Source: Thiopseudomonas acetoxidans (GTDB taxonomy: Bacteria; Pseudomonadota; Gammaproteobacteria; Pseudomonadales; Pseudomonadaceae). From it: a DNA stretch of 64,000 nucleotides. A program made the translations under genes and the position numbers. Below, one piece after another: positions 43,411 through 52,200 of this stretch. The stretch is taken from contig NZ_JAUCDY010000009.1 of the NCBI RefSeq assembly GCF_030362935.1, positions 1 through 64,000 on the forward strand. The letters are read 5' to 3'. The notes beneath the pieces were generated by a model, which ran no database searches, was not told where the DNA came from, and saw only the letters and a list, made by a program, of their open reading frames with translations. Numbering within the stretch: the first letter of the stretch is position 1; each line of letters starts with the position of its first letter.

Positions 43411-44274
43411 ATGGATGATATACAGAGCATGCTCTCCAAGATTCAATCTGAGCGTGAGGCTAAAATCATTGAGCACAAGAAACATCTCGAATCCGATGAG
43501 TATCAGAGTTCTCTCAGACTTCTAGAAGTGGTTACTTTCGACTTCATAAAAGGCATGAAGTCATGTTCAATGTATTGCAGCCGAGGCATTGATTTCCGAG
43601 ATAACTCTCTTTCGCTTAGTCATATTGATGATTATTTCATGTCAGCGATTATGATCTTGACGATGCTCAGAGAAGGAGGGATAAATCCCGCGAAAAGAGA
43701 AATGCGCTATCTCATTGATTCGAGCATGCGATACTTGTTTGTCGATCAGCAGTTGTGGAGAGGAAAACTAAATGAAAAAGTTTTATATTTTGACAAAAAA
43801 ATAGATAAGTCGAATATAAAATACATTAACGATATTGACCTTCATATGATCGACGACCAAGGCTTAAAGAAGTCATTTTGTTCCGAATACACTCAGGCCT
43901 ATTATAAGGCTTGCGAGTATGTCCATGCTTCTATAAGACAAATTGAAGAGCGGTTTGCCCTGTATGAGCAGGGTATCACGATAGGGTTGGAGCGAGCTGA
44001 GCAACTGCAAGAAGTGGCGGAACTATTAAGCGAAGTGTACTCGACCCTTTTAGTCTTTACGTTCCACGCATCAGGTGTAAGTACAGTCGGCGATCTTATG
44101 GTAGACACCCTTTCACCACAAAATGACTGGGTTTACAACGGCAATAAGTATATTGCTGAAATCGACCGGCATTTTGATTACAAGCATGAGCGTAAAGAAG
44201 TTCTTCAGGAGCTAGAGAAAATGCGCGCGGAAAGGGCTTGGCCTAACAAGGCATTGCAGCGGACAAGCCGCTGA
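43411..44274 (+). CDS. Cassette protein of unknown function (287 residues)
   Basis: Unrecognised soluble, mainly helical protein. Notable stretches are MILTMLREGGINPAKREMRY near residue 88 and STVGDLMVDTLSPQ near 225. No membrane segment or signal peptide. The start has aagga upstream, just after attC site 4. Its last 12 or so codons (PNKALQRTSR) run into the next attC, so the true ancestral C-terminus may have been replaced by attC-encoded residues. Confidence 0.75.
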   Translation: MDDIQSMLSKIQSEREAKIIEHKKHLESDEYQSSLRLLEVVTFDFIKGMKSCSMYCSRGIDFRDNSLSLSHIDDYFMSAIMILTMLREGGINPAKREMRYLIDSSMRYLFVDQQLWRGKLNEKVLYFDKKIDKSNIKYINDIDLHMIDDQGLKKSFCSEYTQAYYKACEYVHASIRQIEERFALYEQGITIGLERAEQLQEVAELLSEVYSTLLVFTFHASGVSTVGDLMVDTLSPQNDWVYNGNKYIAEIDRHFDYKHERKEVLQELEKMRAERAWPNKALQRTSR

Positions 44275-44288
44275 ATGCGGCGTTATAC
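44241..44288 (+). repeat. attC site 5 (short)
   Basis: A compact site from gcctaac to gttatac with strong arms (gcattgcagcgg / ccgctgaatgc). It overlaps the end of the preceding gene. Confidence 0.8.
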
Positions 44289-44303
44289 CCATTCGAGACG
44301 CCT

Positions 44304-45659
44304 ATGAAACTTGTCACTCCCTCCTTGGTGGTTGAAGATTCAGACGGATTCAGGAACGACGTGCTCCAGCGCCAACAGTTTGGAGAAGCTCTATCAAATT
44401 TGGTCACTCGCTCGACGGACGAACTAGTAATCTCGCTTGATGGTAAATGGGGTGAGGGAAAAACGACATTCGTAAAGATGTGGCAGGGCCTTTTGAATGA
44501 GAGAGGCATTCCGAGTATCTACATCGACGCGTTTCAAAATGACTACACGGAAGATGCATTCATGTCGATTGCGAGCGCAATCACTTCGTACGTAGATCAG
44601 CACTCCGCCGAATCTCAGAAAAGCTCGGATTTTAAGGATAAAGCAAAGAAAGTCGGGGTACGCCTGCTCTCATGGACAGCGAAGATCGGCATCAAAGCAG
44701 CAACACTTGGAATCATCAAGGAATCCGACATTGAAACCTTGTCTGAGATAGGTGACGACGTTGCCGCCGATACTTCCGAAACAATCGCAGATTTGGTCAA
44801 GGAGCGTCTTAGCGCACACGACAAAGAGACTGAACTCATCCAGTCATTTCGAGAGTCTCTATCGGACCTGCCAGCAAATCTGATGGATAACAGCAGTGGT
44901 CGTCTTGTTATCGTTATTGACGAACTAGATAGATGCAAGCCTTCCTTCGCAGTGGAGGTTCTTGAGAAGATAAAGCACCTCTTTTCCGTCAAGAATGTTG
45001 TCTTTCTGCTTGTGATGCATAAGCAACAACTAGAGGAAGCGATTAGGAGCGTATATGGGAGCAATATTGACGCCCACACCTATCTCCAAAAATTCATTAA
45101 CGTTGAAACATCCATTCCAAAGAGGATTACTGACCGATACAGCAACGACATTGAGTTGTACACCAAGAAGTTACTTCAATTGCATGAGATTACAACCTGG
45201 GGCGATGATCGCAATATCGTTGATTGCTTGATTCCTTTGGCTCAGCATTTCAATCTTTCGCTGAGACAGTTGGAGAAAGTTTTTACAAACTTGGCGATCA
45301 TCTACACCACGTCAGGAGAGAATCATCTTCGACTCGTTCCTGTCATTGTTTTCATCGCAGTCGTCAAGGTCATCAACCCGAATGTGTTTGGAAATCTCCT
45401 ATTGGGGAGAATATCGTTTTCGACGCTGTGCGAACAACTTGGTCTTCTTGGACTTAACGAAGAAGAGGAAGGCAAGCGCAAGTTGTTTTGGCTGATGAAT
45501 TGGATTCGCTTTTCAATGCTCACTGAATCCGAGTATCAAGGCATTGACGCGGACGATCCGATTAAGGGGTTCGGACAGTCACTTTGGCGGTACAACGTAG
45601 ATAGAGAAAGCCTACTTCCAATATTCTGTCAGAAGCTGAGCATGTTCACCGTGAACTAG
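44304..45659 (+). CDS. KAP-family P-loop NTPase (cassette)
   Basis: A 451-residue KAP-type NTPase. Walker A is SLDGKWGEGKTTFVKMW near residue 45, the KAP segment YIDAFQNDYTEDAF follows near 72, and Walker B LVIVIDELDRCKPSFAVEVL lies near 200-220 with the family DELDRC core. A mildly hydrophobic insert (LLSWTAKIGIKAATLGII) near 125-145 may be the membrane-associated insert typical of KAP proteins. KAP NTPases are tied to membrane or defence functions, and several occur in phage-defence loci. Here it is the last complete cassette before the disrupted attC. Confidence 0.85.
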   Translation: MKLVTPSLVVEDSDGFRNDVLQRQQFGEALSNLVTRSTDELVISLDGKWGEGKTTFVKMWQGLLNERGIPSIYIDAFQNDYTEDAFMSIASAITSYVDQHSAESQKSSDFKDKAKKVGVRLLSWTAKIGIKAATLGIIKESDIETLSEIGDDVAADTSETIADLVKERLSAHDKETELIQSFRESLSDLPANLMDNSSGRLVIVIDELDRCKPSFAVEVLEKIKHLFSVKNVVFLLVMHKQQLEEAIRSVYGSNIDAHTYLQKFINVETSIPKRITDRYSNDIELYTKKLLQLHEITTWGDDRNIVDCLIPLAQHFNLSLRQLEKVFTNLAIIYTTSGENHLRLVPVIVFIAVVKVINPNVFGNLLLGRISFSTLCEQLGLLGLNEEEEGKRKLFWLMNWIRFSMLTESEYQGIDADDPIKGFGQSLWRYNVDRESLLPIFCQKLSMFTVN

Positions 45660-45663
45660 CCAT

Positions 45664-45735
45664 GTATAACACGGCGCTCAACCCTGCTCCCCTCGGACGC
45701 TGGACGCTGCGCGACAAAGCCGCGCAGCGCCTGTT
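45664..45735 (+). repeat. attC site 6, truncated
   Basis: Starts with gtataac and has arm sequence (ctggacgctgcgcg ... cgcgcagcgcc), but the closing gttrrry core is missing because IS3-family DNA begins at 45736. The array may have continued to the right before that insertion. Confidence 0.75.
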
Positions 45736-45806
45736 TGTAACTACCCCGTAAAATAATACAGATTACTCGTAGAATTTCTTTTAAGCTAAACGAAAGGAGT
45801 TTGACG

Positions 45807-46067
45807 ATGAGCAAACGAAAGACTGAAAGCCAAATTGTGGCGATTTTGAAAGAAGCTGAAGTTGGTATGCCGATCAAAGACCTCTGCCGTAAGTATGGCA
45901 TCGGCAATTCAACGTTTTATAAGTGGCGCGAAAAATACGGCGGTATGGAAGCATCCGATGTGCGCCGTTTAAAAGAGCTTGAAGAAGAAAACCGTCGGCT
46001 CAAACAAATGTATGCGGATTTGAGCCTAAAATCGCAGATGCAAGAAGATATTATAAAAAAGCTTTAG
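45807..46067 (+). CDS. IS3-family transposase OrfA
   Basis: An 86-residue protein with a helix-turn-helix (IKDLCRKYGIGNSTFYKWR) and a leucine-rich coiled coil (LKELEEENRRLKQMYADL), as usual for IS3 OrfA. It has aggag before the ATG. Its end carries an A-run (ataaaaaagc) suited to the -1 frameshift that makes the OrfAB fusion. The OrfB reading just downstream is cut short, so this copy cannot make a full transposase on its own. Confidence 0.88.
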   Translation: MSKRKTESQIVAILKEAEVGMPIKDLCRKYGIGNSTFYKWREKYGGMEASDVRRLKELEEENRRLKQMYADLSLKSQMQEDIIKKL

Positions 46068-46072
46068 CACCT

Positions 46073-46297
46073 GTGGCAGAACGAAAAGTTTGGGCACGTG
46101 AGCTACAGGTGCAGTATAACGCGAGCGTTGTAACCTGCTGTAATGCGGTTGGCATCAGCCGTACCGCTTATTATTACGAACCTAAGTTAACCGATGACAC
46201 TGCAATCATTGATGCACTCAATGCGTTGATTGAAAAACATCATCGCTGGGGTTTTCCTAAGTGCTTCAAACGTCTTCGCAAGCTAGGGAACCGCTGA
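46073..46297 (+). pseudogene. IS3-family OrfB, truncated by IS5-family insertion
   Basis: The first 71 or so codons match the intact OrfB at 48040-48834 (AERKVWARELQVQYNA, GISRTAYYYEP). The match stops at 46286, where the IS5-family end begins, and a chance stop follows at 46295. The DDE catalytic domain is missing. Confidence 0.9.
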
Positions 46298-47497
46298 ACA
46301 AATTCGCTCAAGCGAGCGAATTTATCAATTTTACAAATCAGCTCTGAAAATCGAGCGTCAGAGTCATAAAAACATCTATTTTTGAACGGTTTTACCCGTT
46401 TTTGCTGCTTTTCCGGGCAGCATCCCGGTTTTTAGGCGGATTTATCCCGCCAACGACATACATCGCTTCGACAAAAATAAGTTCGCCAAAGCAAACAGGC
46501 TATACAACTGGGCGGTATTTTTCGCCAGACCACGGTAGCGCGTCTTGCGATGGCCAAAGTGCACCTTGACCCAATAAAACGGATGCTCAACCTTGGCGCG
46601 AATCTGGCTCTTGAGCTGCTCGATTTTATCTACAAGTCGACCTTCTTCTGTACCACTTTCACGCAGCTTGCGGCGCTTCCCGTGACGCATGGCAATCACC
46701 CAGTCTACCTTTTTGCCCTTGTTCTCTTCTCGTTTCTCAACGCCCTGATACCCTGAGTCACCATAGACCTCCTGCTCTTCGCCATGCAGCAAGGCATGCG
46801 CCTGGGTGACGTCGTGAGCGTTCGCGGGAGTCGTAACCATCGTATGCACCAGGCCGCTGGCCGCATCAACGCCGATATGAGCTTTCATGCCAAAGTAATA
46901 CTGGTTACCTTTCTTGGCGTGACGCATTTCAGGGTCACGGCTTTTGCTTTCGTTTTTGATAGAAGGCGGCGCAGAAATGATGGTGGCATCAACGACCGTG
47001 CCCTCCTTCAGGTATAGCCCTTGAGTCGCCAGCTGGTAATTGACTGCAGCAAAAATTTGCTGGGTCATATTGTGAGTTTCCAACAGTCGCCGAAAGCGCA
47101 ATTAAGGTGGTTGCATCCGGCACGGCATCACGCCCAAGGTCGATGCCCATAAAGAGCTGAATCGCCGCGCTGTCATAGACCGCATCCTCCGTGCCTTCAT
47201 CGGAAAACCCCATCACCTGTTGCAGGATGTACATGCGCAGCATTCGAGAAAGCCCCATGGCTGGCCGGCCTTGCTTGCCATCTGTTTTGGGATAGTGCGG
47301 CTCAATCACCGCCTCCAGAACAGGCCAAGGCACCAGGCTTTCCAGGTCGGCAAACAGGCGATCGCGGCGGGTTTGCTTCTTTTTGCTGGCGAACTCGGCG
47401 TCGGCGAAGGTGATTTGCATGGGTACGGACTCAGTGTTGACGAATTGGGCTATTTTACCAAGATATGCGCTGGGGATGGGGTTTGTTCAGCGCCTCC
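46287..47497 (-). mobile_element. IS5-family element (1211 bp)
   Basis: Terminal inverted repeats ggaaccgctgaacaaa at the left and its near-complement tttgttcagcgcctcc at the right (14 of 16 bases) bound the element. Flanks are ctag and ttag, both fitting the YTAR target preference but not identical. The DNA to the right is not the rest of the interrupted IS3 orfB, so a deletion or recombination followed insertion. Confidence 0.85.
46442..47420 (-). pseudogene. IS5-family transposase, frameshifted
   Basis: Two overlapping frames make up one DDE transposase. The first (47420 to about 47100) has ADAEFASKKKQTRRDRLF and DAVPDATTLI; the second (about 47100-46442) continues with RFRRLLETHN, GTVVDATIISAPPS, HIGVDAASGLVH and YQGVEKREENK. 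A single indel near 47100 separates them. Either it is dead or it uses frameshifting; in this IS group the gene is normally one frame, so a mutation is more likely. It is related to, but clearly different from, the dead copy at 32562-33521. Confidence 0.85.
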
Positions 47498-48030
47498 TTA
47501 GCTGTTGTCGTTTTATCTGAGGCCATAGTAAGAACTCCTTTAGCTATGCTCAATTTTCGACGCCAATTTCAGTCAGATTGTTGCGTGTTTACAGGCAGCC
47601 TACGTCTATGAACCAGTAGAAAACAGCACGCACACTTACAAAACCCCGAACCCTGACACAGGAACAAAGGCAGTGCAACAAAATAAACCAAGCTTCCAGC
47701 CCAGCATTGCAATAAAGATATGCGTTGTTACGGATGACTCAGCCGGCCATCACCGAACAGCCCAGCTCATTGCGCCTATCATTCATCCTTAAGCGTGTTG
47801 GCGTAAAAAACAAGAGAACCGTACATGATGGCAACCAGTGCCAACATCATGCCAATACCGCCAAAGGCTATTATTGTACCCGTCATTTTTGTTTCTCCTT
47901 TTTGGTTTGCATCGTTGATGGCACGAAATCGTGCTGCTTCAGCTAAGCTGTAGCCTTACTCTGTAACAAAAGCAATGACAAATACCGCGTAAGTAAATCT
48001 TGGTGTGCGATTTATTAATTCAATAAGCTC
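47498..48030. other. Foreign fragment between IS copies
   Basis: About 530 bases match neither IS. At the left, the minus strand carries aaggag and a start (MASDKTTTA) at about 47525 that is cut after nine codons by the IS5 end, so a leftward gene was truncated. In the middle lies a 35-residue membrane peptide gene. A hairpin gcacga-aa-tcgtgc lies near 47922-47935. The segment looks like a scrap of chromosome or of another island. Confidence 0.55.
47779..47886 (-). CDS. Small single-helix membrane protein (35 residues)
   Basis: On the minus strand aaggag lies eight bases ahead of ATG, opening MTGTIIAFGGIGMMLALVAI and ending FYANTLKDE. The product is one hydrophobic helix with a short charged tail. 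Clean ribosome site, compact size and sensible membrane profile argue for a real gene. Its family is not known to me; single-helix accessory subunits of oxidases or transporters have this form. Confidence 0.6.
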   Translation of the reverse strand: MTGTIIAFGGIGMMLALVAIMYGSLVFYANTLKDE

Positions 48031-48039
48031 TTAGCACCT

Positions 48040-48834
48040 GTGGCAGAACGAAAAGTTTGGGCACGTGAGCTACAGGTGCAGTATAACGCGAGCGTTGTAA
48101 CGCGCTGTAATGCGGTTGGCATCAGCCGTACCGCTTATTATTACGAACCTAAGTTAACCGATGACACTGCAATCATTGATGCACTCAATGCGTTGATTGA
48201 AAAACATCATCGCTGGGGTTTTCCTAAGTGCTTCAAACGTCTTCGCAAGCTAGGCCACAGCTGGAATCACAAGCGAGTATATCGTGTTTATACTGAGTTA
48301 AAACTGAACCTGCGGCGCAAAGGCAAGCGGCGCGTGCCTAACCGCAACCCTGAGCCTCTGGCTGCGCCTAGTGCGCTGGGTAAGTGCTGGTCAATGGACT
48401 TTATGAGCGACAGCTTACACAACAAAGTCCGGTTTCGGACATTCAATGTTATTGATGATTTTAACCGCGAAATACTCGGCATTGATATCGCGACCAGTAT
48501 GCCATCGTTGCGTGTAATACGTTATCTGGACCAGCTGGCTGAATGGCACGGTTACCCTGAGAAAATTCGCGTTGATAACGGCAGTGAATTTACCTCAGAA
48601 GTCTTCACCAGCTGGGCAAAAGTGCATGGCATTATGATTGATTACATCAAACCTGGTTGCCCTTACCAGAACGCATACATTGAGCGATTTAACCGAACGT
48701 ATCGTGATGATGTACTGGATTTATATATTTTCAACAACCTGAATGAGGTAAAGCAAATAACCGAAAACTGGATTGAGTTATATAACACTGAACGACCACA
48801 CGACTCACTGAATGACATGACGCCGTTAGAGTAG
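48040..48834 (+). CDS. IS3-family transposase OrfB
   Basis: A complete 264-residue DDE integrase-type domain: WSMDFMSD (first Asp) near residue 112, RVDNGSEFTSEVF (second Asp) near 180 and AYIERFNRTYRDDVL (Glu) near 215. It starts at GTG and would normally be made as a fusion with OrfA, but no orfA lies directly before it; the only orfA is 2 kb away across the IS5-family element. It may be expressed alone at low level. Confidence 0.88.
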   Translation: MAERKVWARELQVQYNASVVTRCNAVGISRTAYYYEPKLTDDTAIIDALNALIEKHHRWGFPKCFKRLRKLGHSWNHKRVYRVYTELKLNLRRKGKRRVPNRNPEPLAAPSALGKCWSMDFMSDSLHNKVRFRTFNVIDDFNREILGIDIATSMPSLRVIRYLDQLAEWHGYPEKIRVDNGSEFTSEVFTSWAKVHGIMIDYIKPGCPYQNAYIERFNRTYRDDVLDLYIFNNLNEVKQITENWIELYNTERPHDSLNDMTPLE

Positions 48835-48890
48835 CGAAATGCGGCATAAATTCTCTACGAGATGACTGTGTTATAAATGGGGTATTTACA

Positions 48891-49288
48891 GCTGCACCAC
48901 CTTTGTGGGCCGGAGAATGATGTGTGGATGAAAGCGAGTTTTGGTACCGTAACTCATTACGGTATCAAAAATTAGAAGCCTGAAAAAAGAGTAACCCCTC
49001 ACAGGGCGCTGATCTAACGGGTAGCGGGAGGGGTGTTGTTGGTGCGATTTTAATATCAAAAGCGCCAAATAGCTCGATATTTTTGTATATGTCGCTACCT
49101 CTAACCTGCTTGCCTTTGCTTCAATTAGAACTGCCCAGAATTTCTGGGTGATCGCATTTGCGCGAACCATCGTAACTATCTTAGTACCGTAACTGGTTGC
49201 GTAACCAGCCACCCCCCGATAAATCAAAAGCTTAACCAACAAAAAACATCAATACAGTCAGCGGCTAAATATCAAGTGACCAAGATAC
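48891..49288. other. Gene-free stretch between IS3 and MADS operon
   Basis: No gene I can support. A 20-base inverted repeat (taccgtaa-ctca-ttacggta) lies at 48945-48964, and a related taccgtaac recurs near 49185. A 118-codon frame on the minus strand has no ribosome site or recognisable motif. No clear terminator for the leftward operon is visible, though acccctc / gaggggt near 48993-49040 could form a weak stem. Confidence 0.5.
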
Positions 49289-52200
49289 TTACACGGCAGT
49301 CAAAGTATCCCCACCATGCTTAGTAACTCTTGGGCGACACTGAATCTTCATTGCGTCGCTGACAAATGCATTATCACTGGCTTTGCTAGACCAAATATAT
49401 GCCTCACCTGGTTTTAACGCTCCAAGCTTCTCAGGCGTTAGTGATTTCAAACCGATACAGGCTTTTTGAATATGCTTTAACCAGTCCGGAGCGTTGAACT
49501 TATGCAGAATAATCTGTGATGAAAGCTGAATAAGTTCCACTGGTACAGATGGCGGATCTTGGCTAGCAATCATTACGCTGGTTCCCTTGTGACGCATCTC
49601 ACGCACAGTTTCTACCAGGCCTTTTACGAGGTCGGGACTATCGATATATTTGTGACACTCATCAAAAACAATCAGTTTATTGAACGTCTCACCCTGATAC
49701 TTTGCCTCCGAGAAAATTTGCAGCAAGACCACGAACAAGCCCAAAGCCTCATCTTTTTCAATAAACTCATCTCGCACATCAACAACGATCATTCGGCCAG
49801 GACGAATCAAGGAACTAACATTTATTCGGTCATCAATGTATTGTTCAGCAAAATCCAAACGCATGTCTGCTAGGTCTTTAAGTGAATCCGAAAGACTAGA
49901 GTTTTGTATTCCATCCCTTATCGCTTGGATCGAGAGGTTATTTCGATTTTTACGCATAATATTGCCTAGTTGGCGGATATATGCGGCTTGGTTGCCGATA
50001 GCCCCCATCAAAAATTTCCAGTGCCCGGCTTGCAATTCAGAAGAACAAAACTTCAACGGATGTACCTCAATTCCAGGGTACTCAGCACGACGTTCGTTTA
50101 ACTTGTCTTCAGGAGCTAACAACACAACATCATCTAAGGAAGCTGGCTCCGCACCATATACTTCTTTAAGCTTAGCTAACTGCGTAACATCGTCATTTGG
50201 GGCTATCATCGACGTAAACTCAGGTTTATAGTCCTGAGTAGCACTGTAATGGAATATCACACTGGCCAACTCTTTATGCAGCGTATTGATCGATGGAATT
50301 GATTTAGTTGCCATCTCCACAACTGAGCCTAATGTATAGCTTTTGCCCCCACCTTGAACACCAAATAAACTTAGTGTGTGTGTATGGTTTAAATCTAAGG
50401 CTATTTTCCGTCCATGGACCTCTCCCAATAGGCCAAACTGAGCAGAGTCACCGTTGACACCAAGAACAATATCATGGGGAACGACCTCAATTTTATTACC
50501 CGTTGTGATGTTAGGGATGTGCAAATTTTCGTCAGACTCTGGCTCTGGCTCTGGCTCTACAGTATTAGTTATTGCAGGAGCTGGATTACCAACAGGTTTT
50601 ACTTCTTCAACGCCCTGATTAATCGACGGCGAAACAGTAGCTGGCTCATCATCATTAAAAGGCAGTACTTTAATCGTTTCATCTTTCGAAGTATCTGGCC
50701 GCTCAGGTAAAGTGATCGCAGCTTGAGATACTAATTCAGTCCAAGATACGGTTCTATCTCGCTCTTTATGTAAAAATTCGGCCGAAGTTAACTTAGGCAG
50801 CGTTAGCTCAAGTGAATCCAACGTTCCTTCACTGAGTTCATTATCCTCAGGCACTTTAGCGGAGAGCAATTCGTCAATATGGTTTCGCCCAACACGATGA
50901 AACTCGATACCAACTTCTTTTTCAACGCCAGAACTATTCTGACCGAAATCAAAAATAACTGCACTTCGGGTAATTGAAAGCTTGTATCCCTGTTCCAAGG
51001 TCCGAAGCAAAAATCTCGCCTCCTCAACAACTTCAGAAGTCAATAAACCAAAACGTTCAGATCGTTTAAGGTAATGTTCAAGAAGGACACAGAGCTTTTG
51101 TGTTTTAACCAAGCGATCAGGTCTATCCGGTGTTGTACGAGTCAAATCAAAATGACGCTGAAGAACACGTTCAGATTCCGAGATTTGCTCAGCAATACTC
51201 TTTTTTAAACCTTCGTACTTCGTCATATCGCCGACTTCTGAATAACACTTAACTTCGACTAAATTACAACGAATTGTGCGTGATGAAGCATCTAAATCGA
51301 ACAATGCTAAATCAGTTCTTTTAAAGCTAACGTCAGCACCAAGCTCCCCATCTCCTTTTTGAAGCTCGGAATATAGCTCTAGGTGGGCATCTAAAGGAAC
51401 AATGATCTGATCTTTGAACACCCCCTGGTATTCAAGATAAAGTTTGGATAGCGCCAACCCTAAGGCTTCCGACTTTGAAGCGCTATTTGAAGCCAGTTTT
51501 AGTGCAAGCCTGCCTGACAACGCTCTAAGTGAGTCTAAAACCCTCGTCGCCTTATTAACATCAGGAACAATTTGATGCTGTTCTAAGGTCCCTCTCAATA
51601 ATGCTTCTATTTCTGTAGTAGAACGCGAAGTAATAACAAAGTTGTGCGTGTTTGAAGAAGCCATTTCAGGGCTGTGATCAATCAGATAATCTGGACGACC
51701 ATCTTTACCACCGTGATCAAAAAATTCAATGCCCAAATTTCTATCCACAGTGAATACCCAATCACTGACTTCGTGTAATTGATTTAACAAAGCTCTTTCA
51801 GCGCTATCAAGAGCCAACCTGACTACAGGCACCTGTTCTAAAGAAAAGTCGCCCGTCGCTAATGATGCGGTTATTCCCGACATCATTTTAGGCAGTTTGG
51901 CAACAGTCTCAGATATCTGGCCACCAAAAAGCATTTTCGCAGCACCATGTCTCGTGTGACGATCCCAAGCAACAACCCCATTCTCATCGAAGTAATCAAT
52001 GCAATAGTCCTGATACAACCCATATATAGGCGCAACTTGTTCATCTGCCTGCGGTTTTACTACCGATAACTCTTGTGCAGGGAACACATCGAATAACATG
52101 CTTAGATGAGACTGAAACTCATCAGGCGAATGCTCAAACTCAGAGCTAGCTCTGAGCGAAATGCTTAACTTTGGCTGCAAGTGATTTTCTGCTGAATGAA

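Larger units (their letters stand above)
45736..48890 (+). mobile_element. IS3-family composite, rearranged
   Basis: Left end tgtaactacccc and right end ggggtatttaca form inverted termini. Between them lie orfA, a truncated orfB, an IS5-family element, about 530 bases of unrelated DNA and then a complete orfB. The first 210 bases or so of orfB are present twice (46068-46286 and 48035-48253) with at least one two-base difference, so two related IS3 copies have been partly fused. No flanking target duplication is visible. Confidence 0.7.

Noticed and set aside
39795..45735. Regularly spaced repeats read as a possible CRISPR array
   Set aside because: The repeats are 48-81 bp, differ internally and are separated by whole genes; they fit attC sites. 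No cas genes are present.
48886..49242. 118-codon minus-strand frame between IS3 and the MADS operon
   Set aside because: No ribosome site, odd composition and no motif; it overlaps the IS3 end and inverted repeats.
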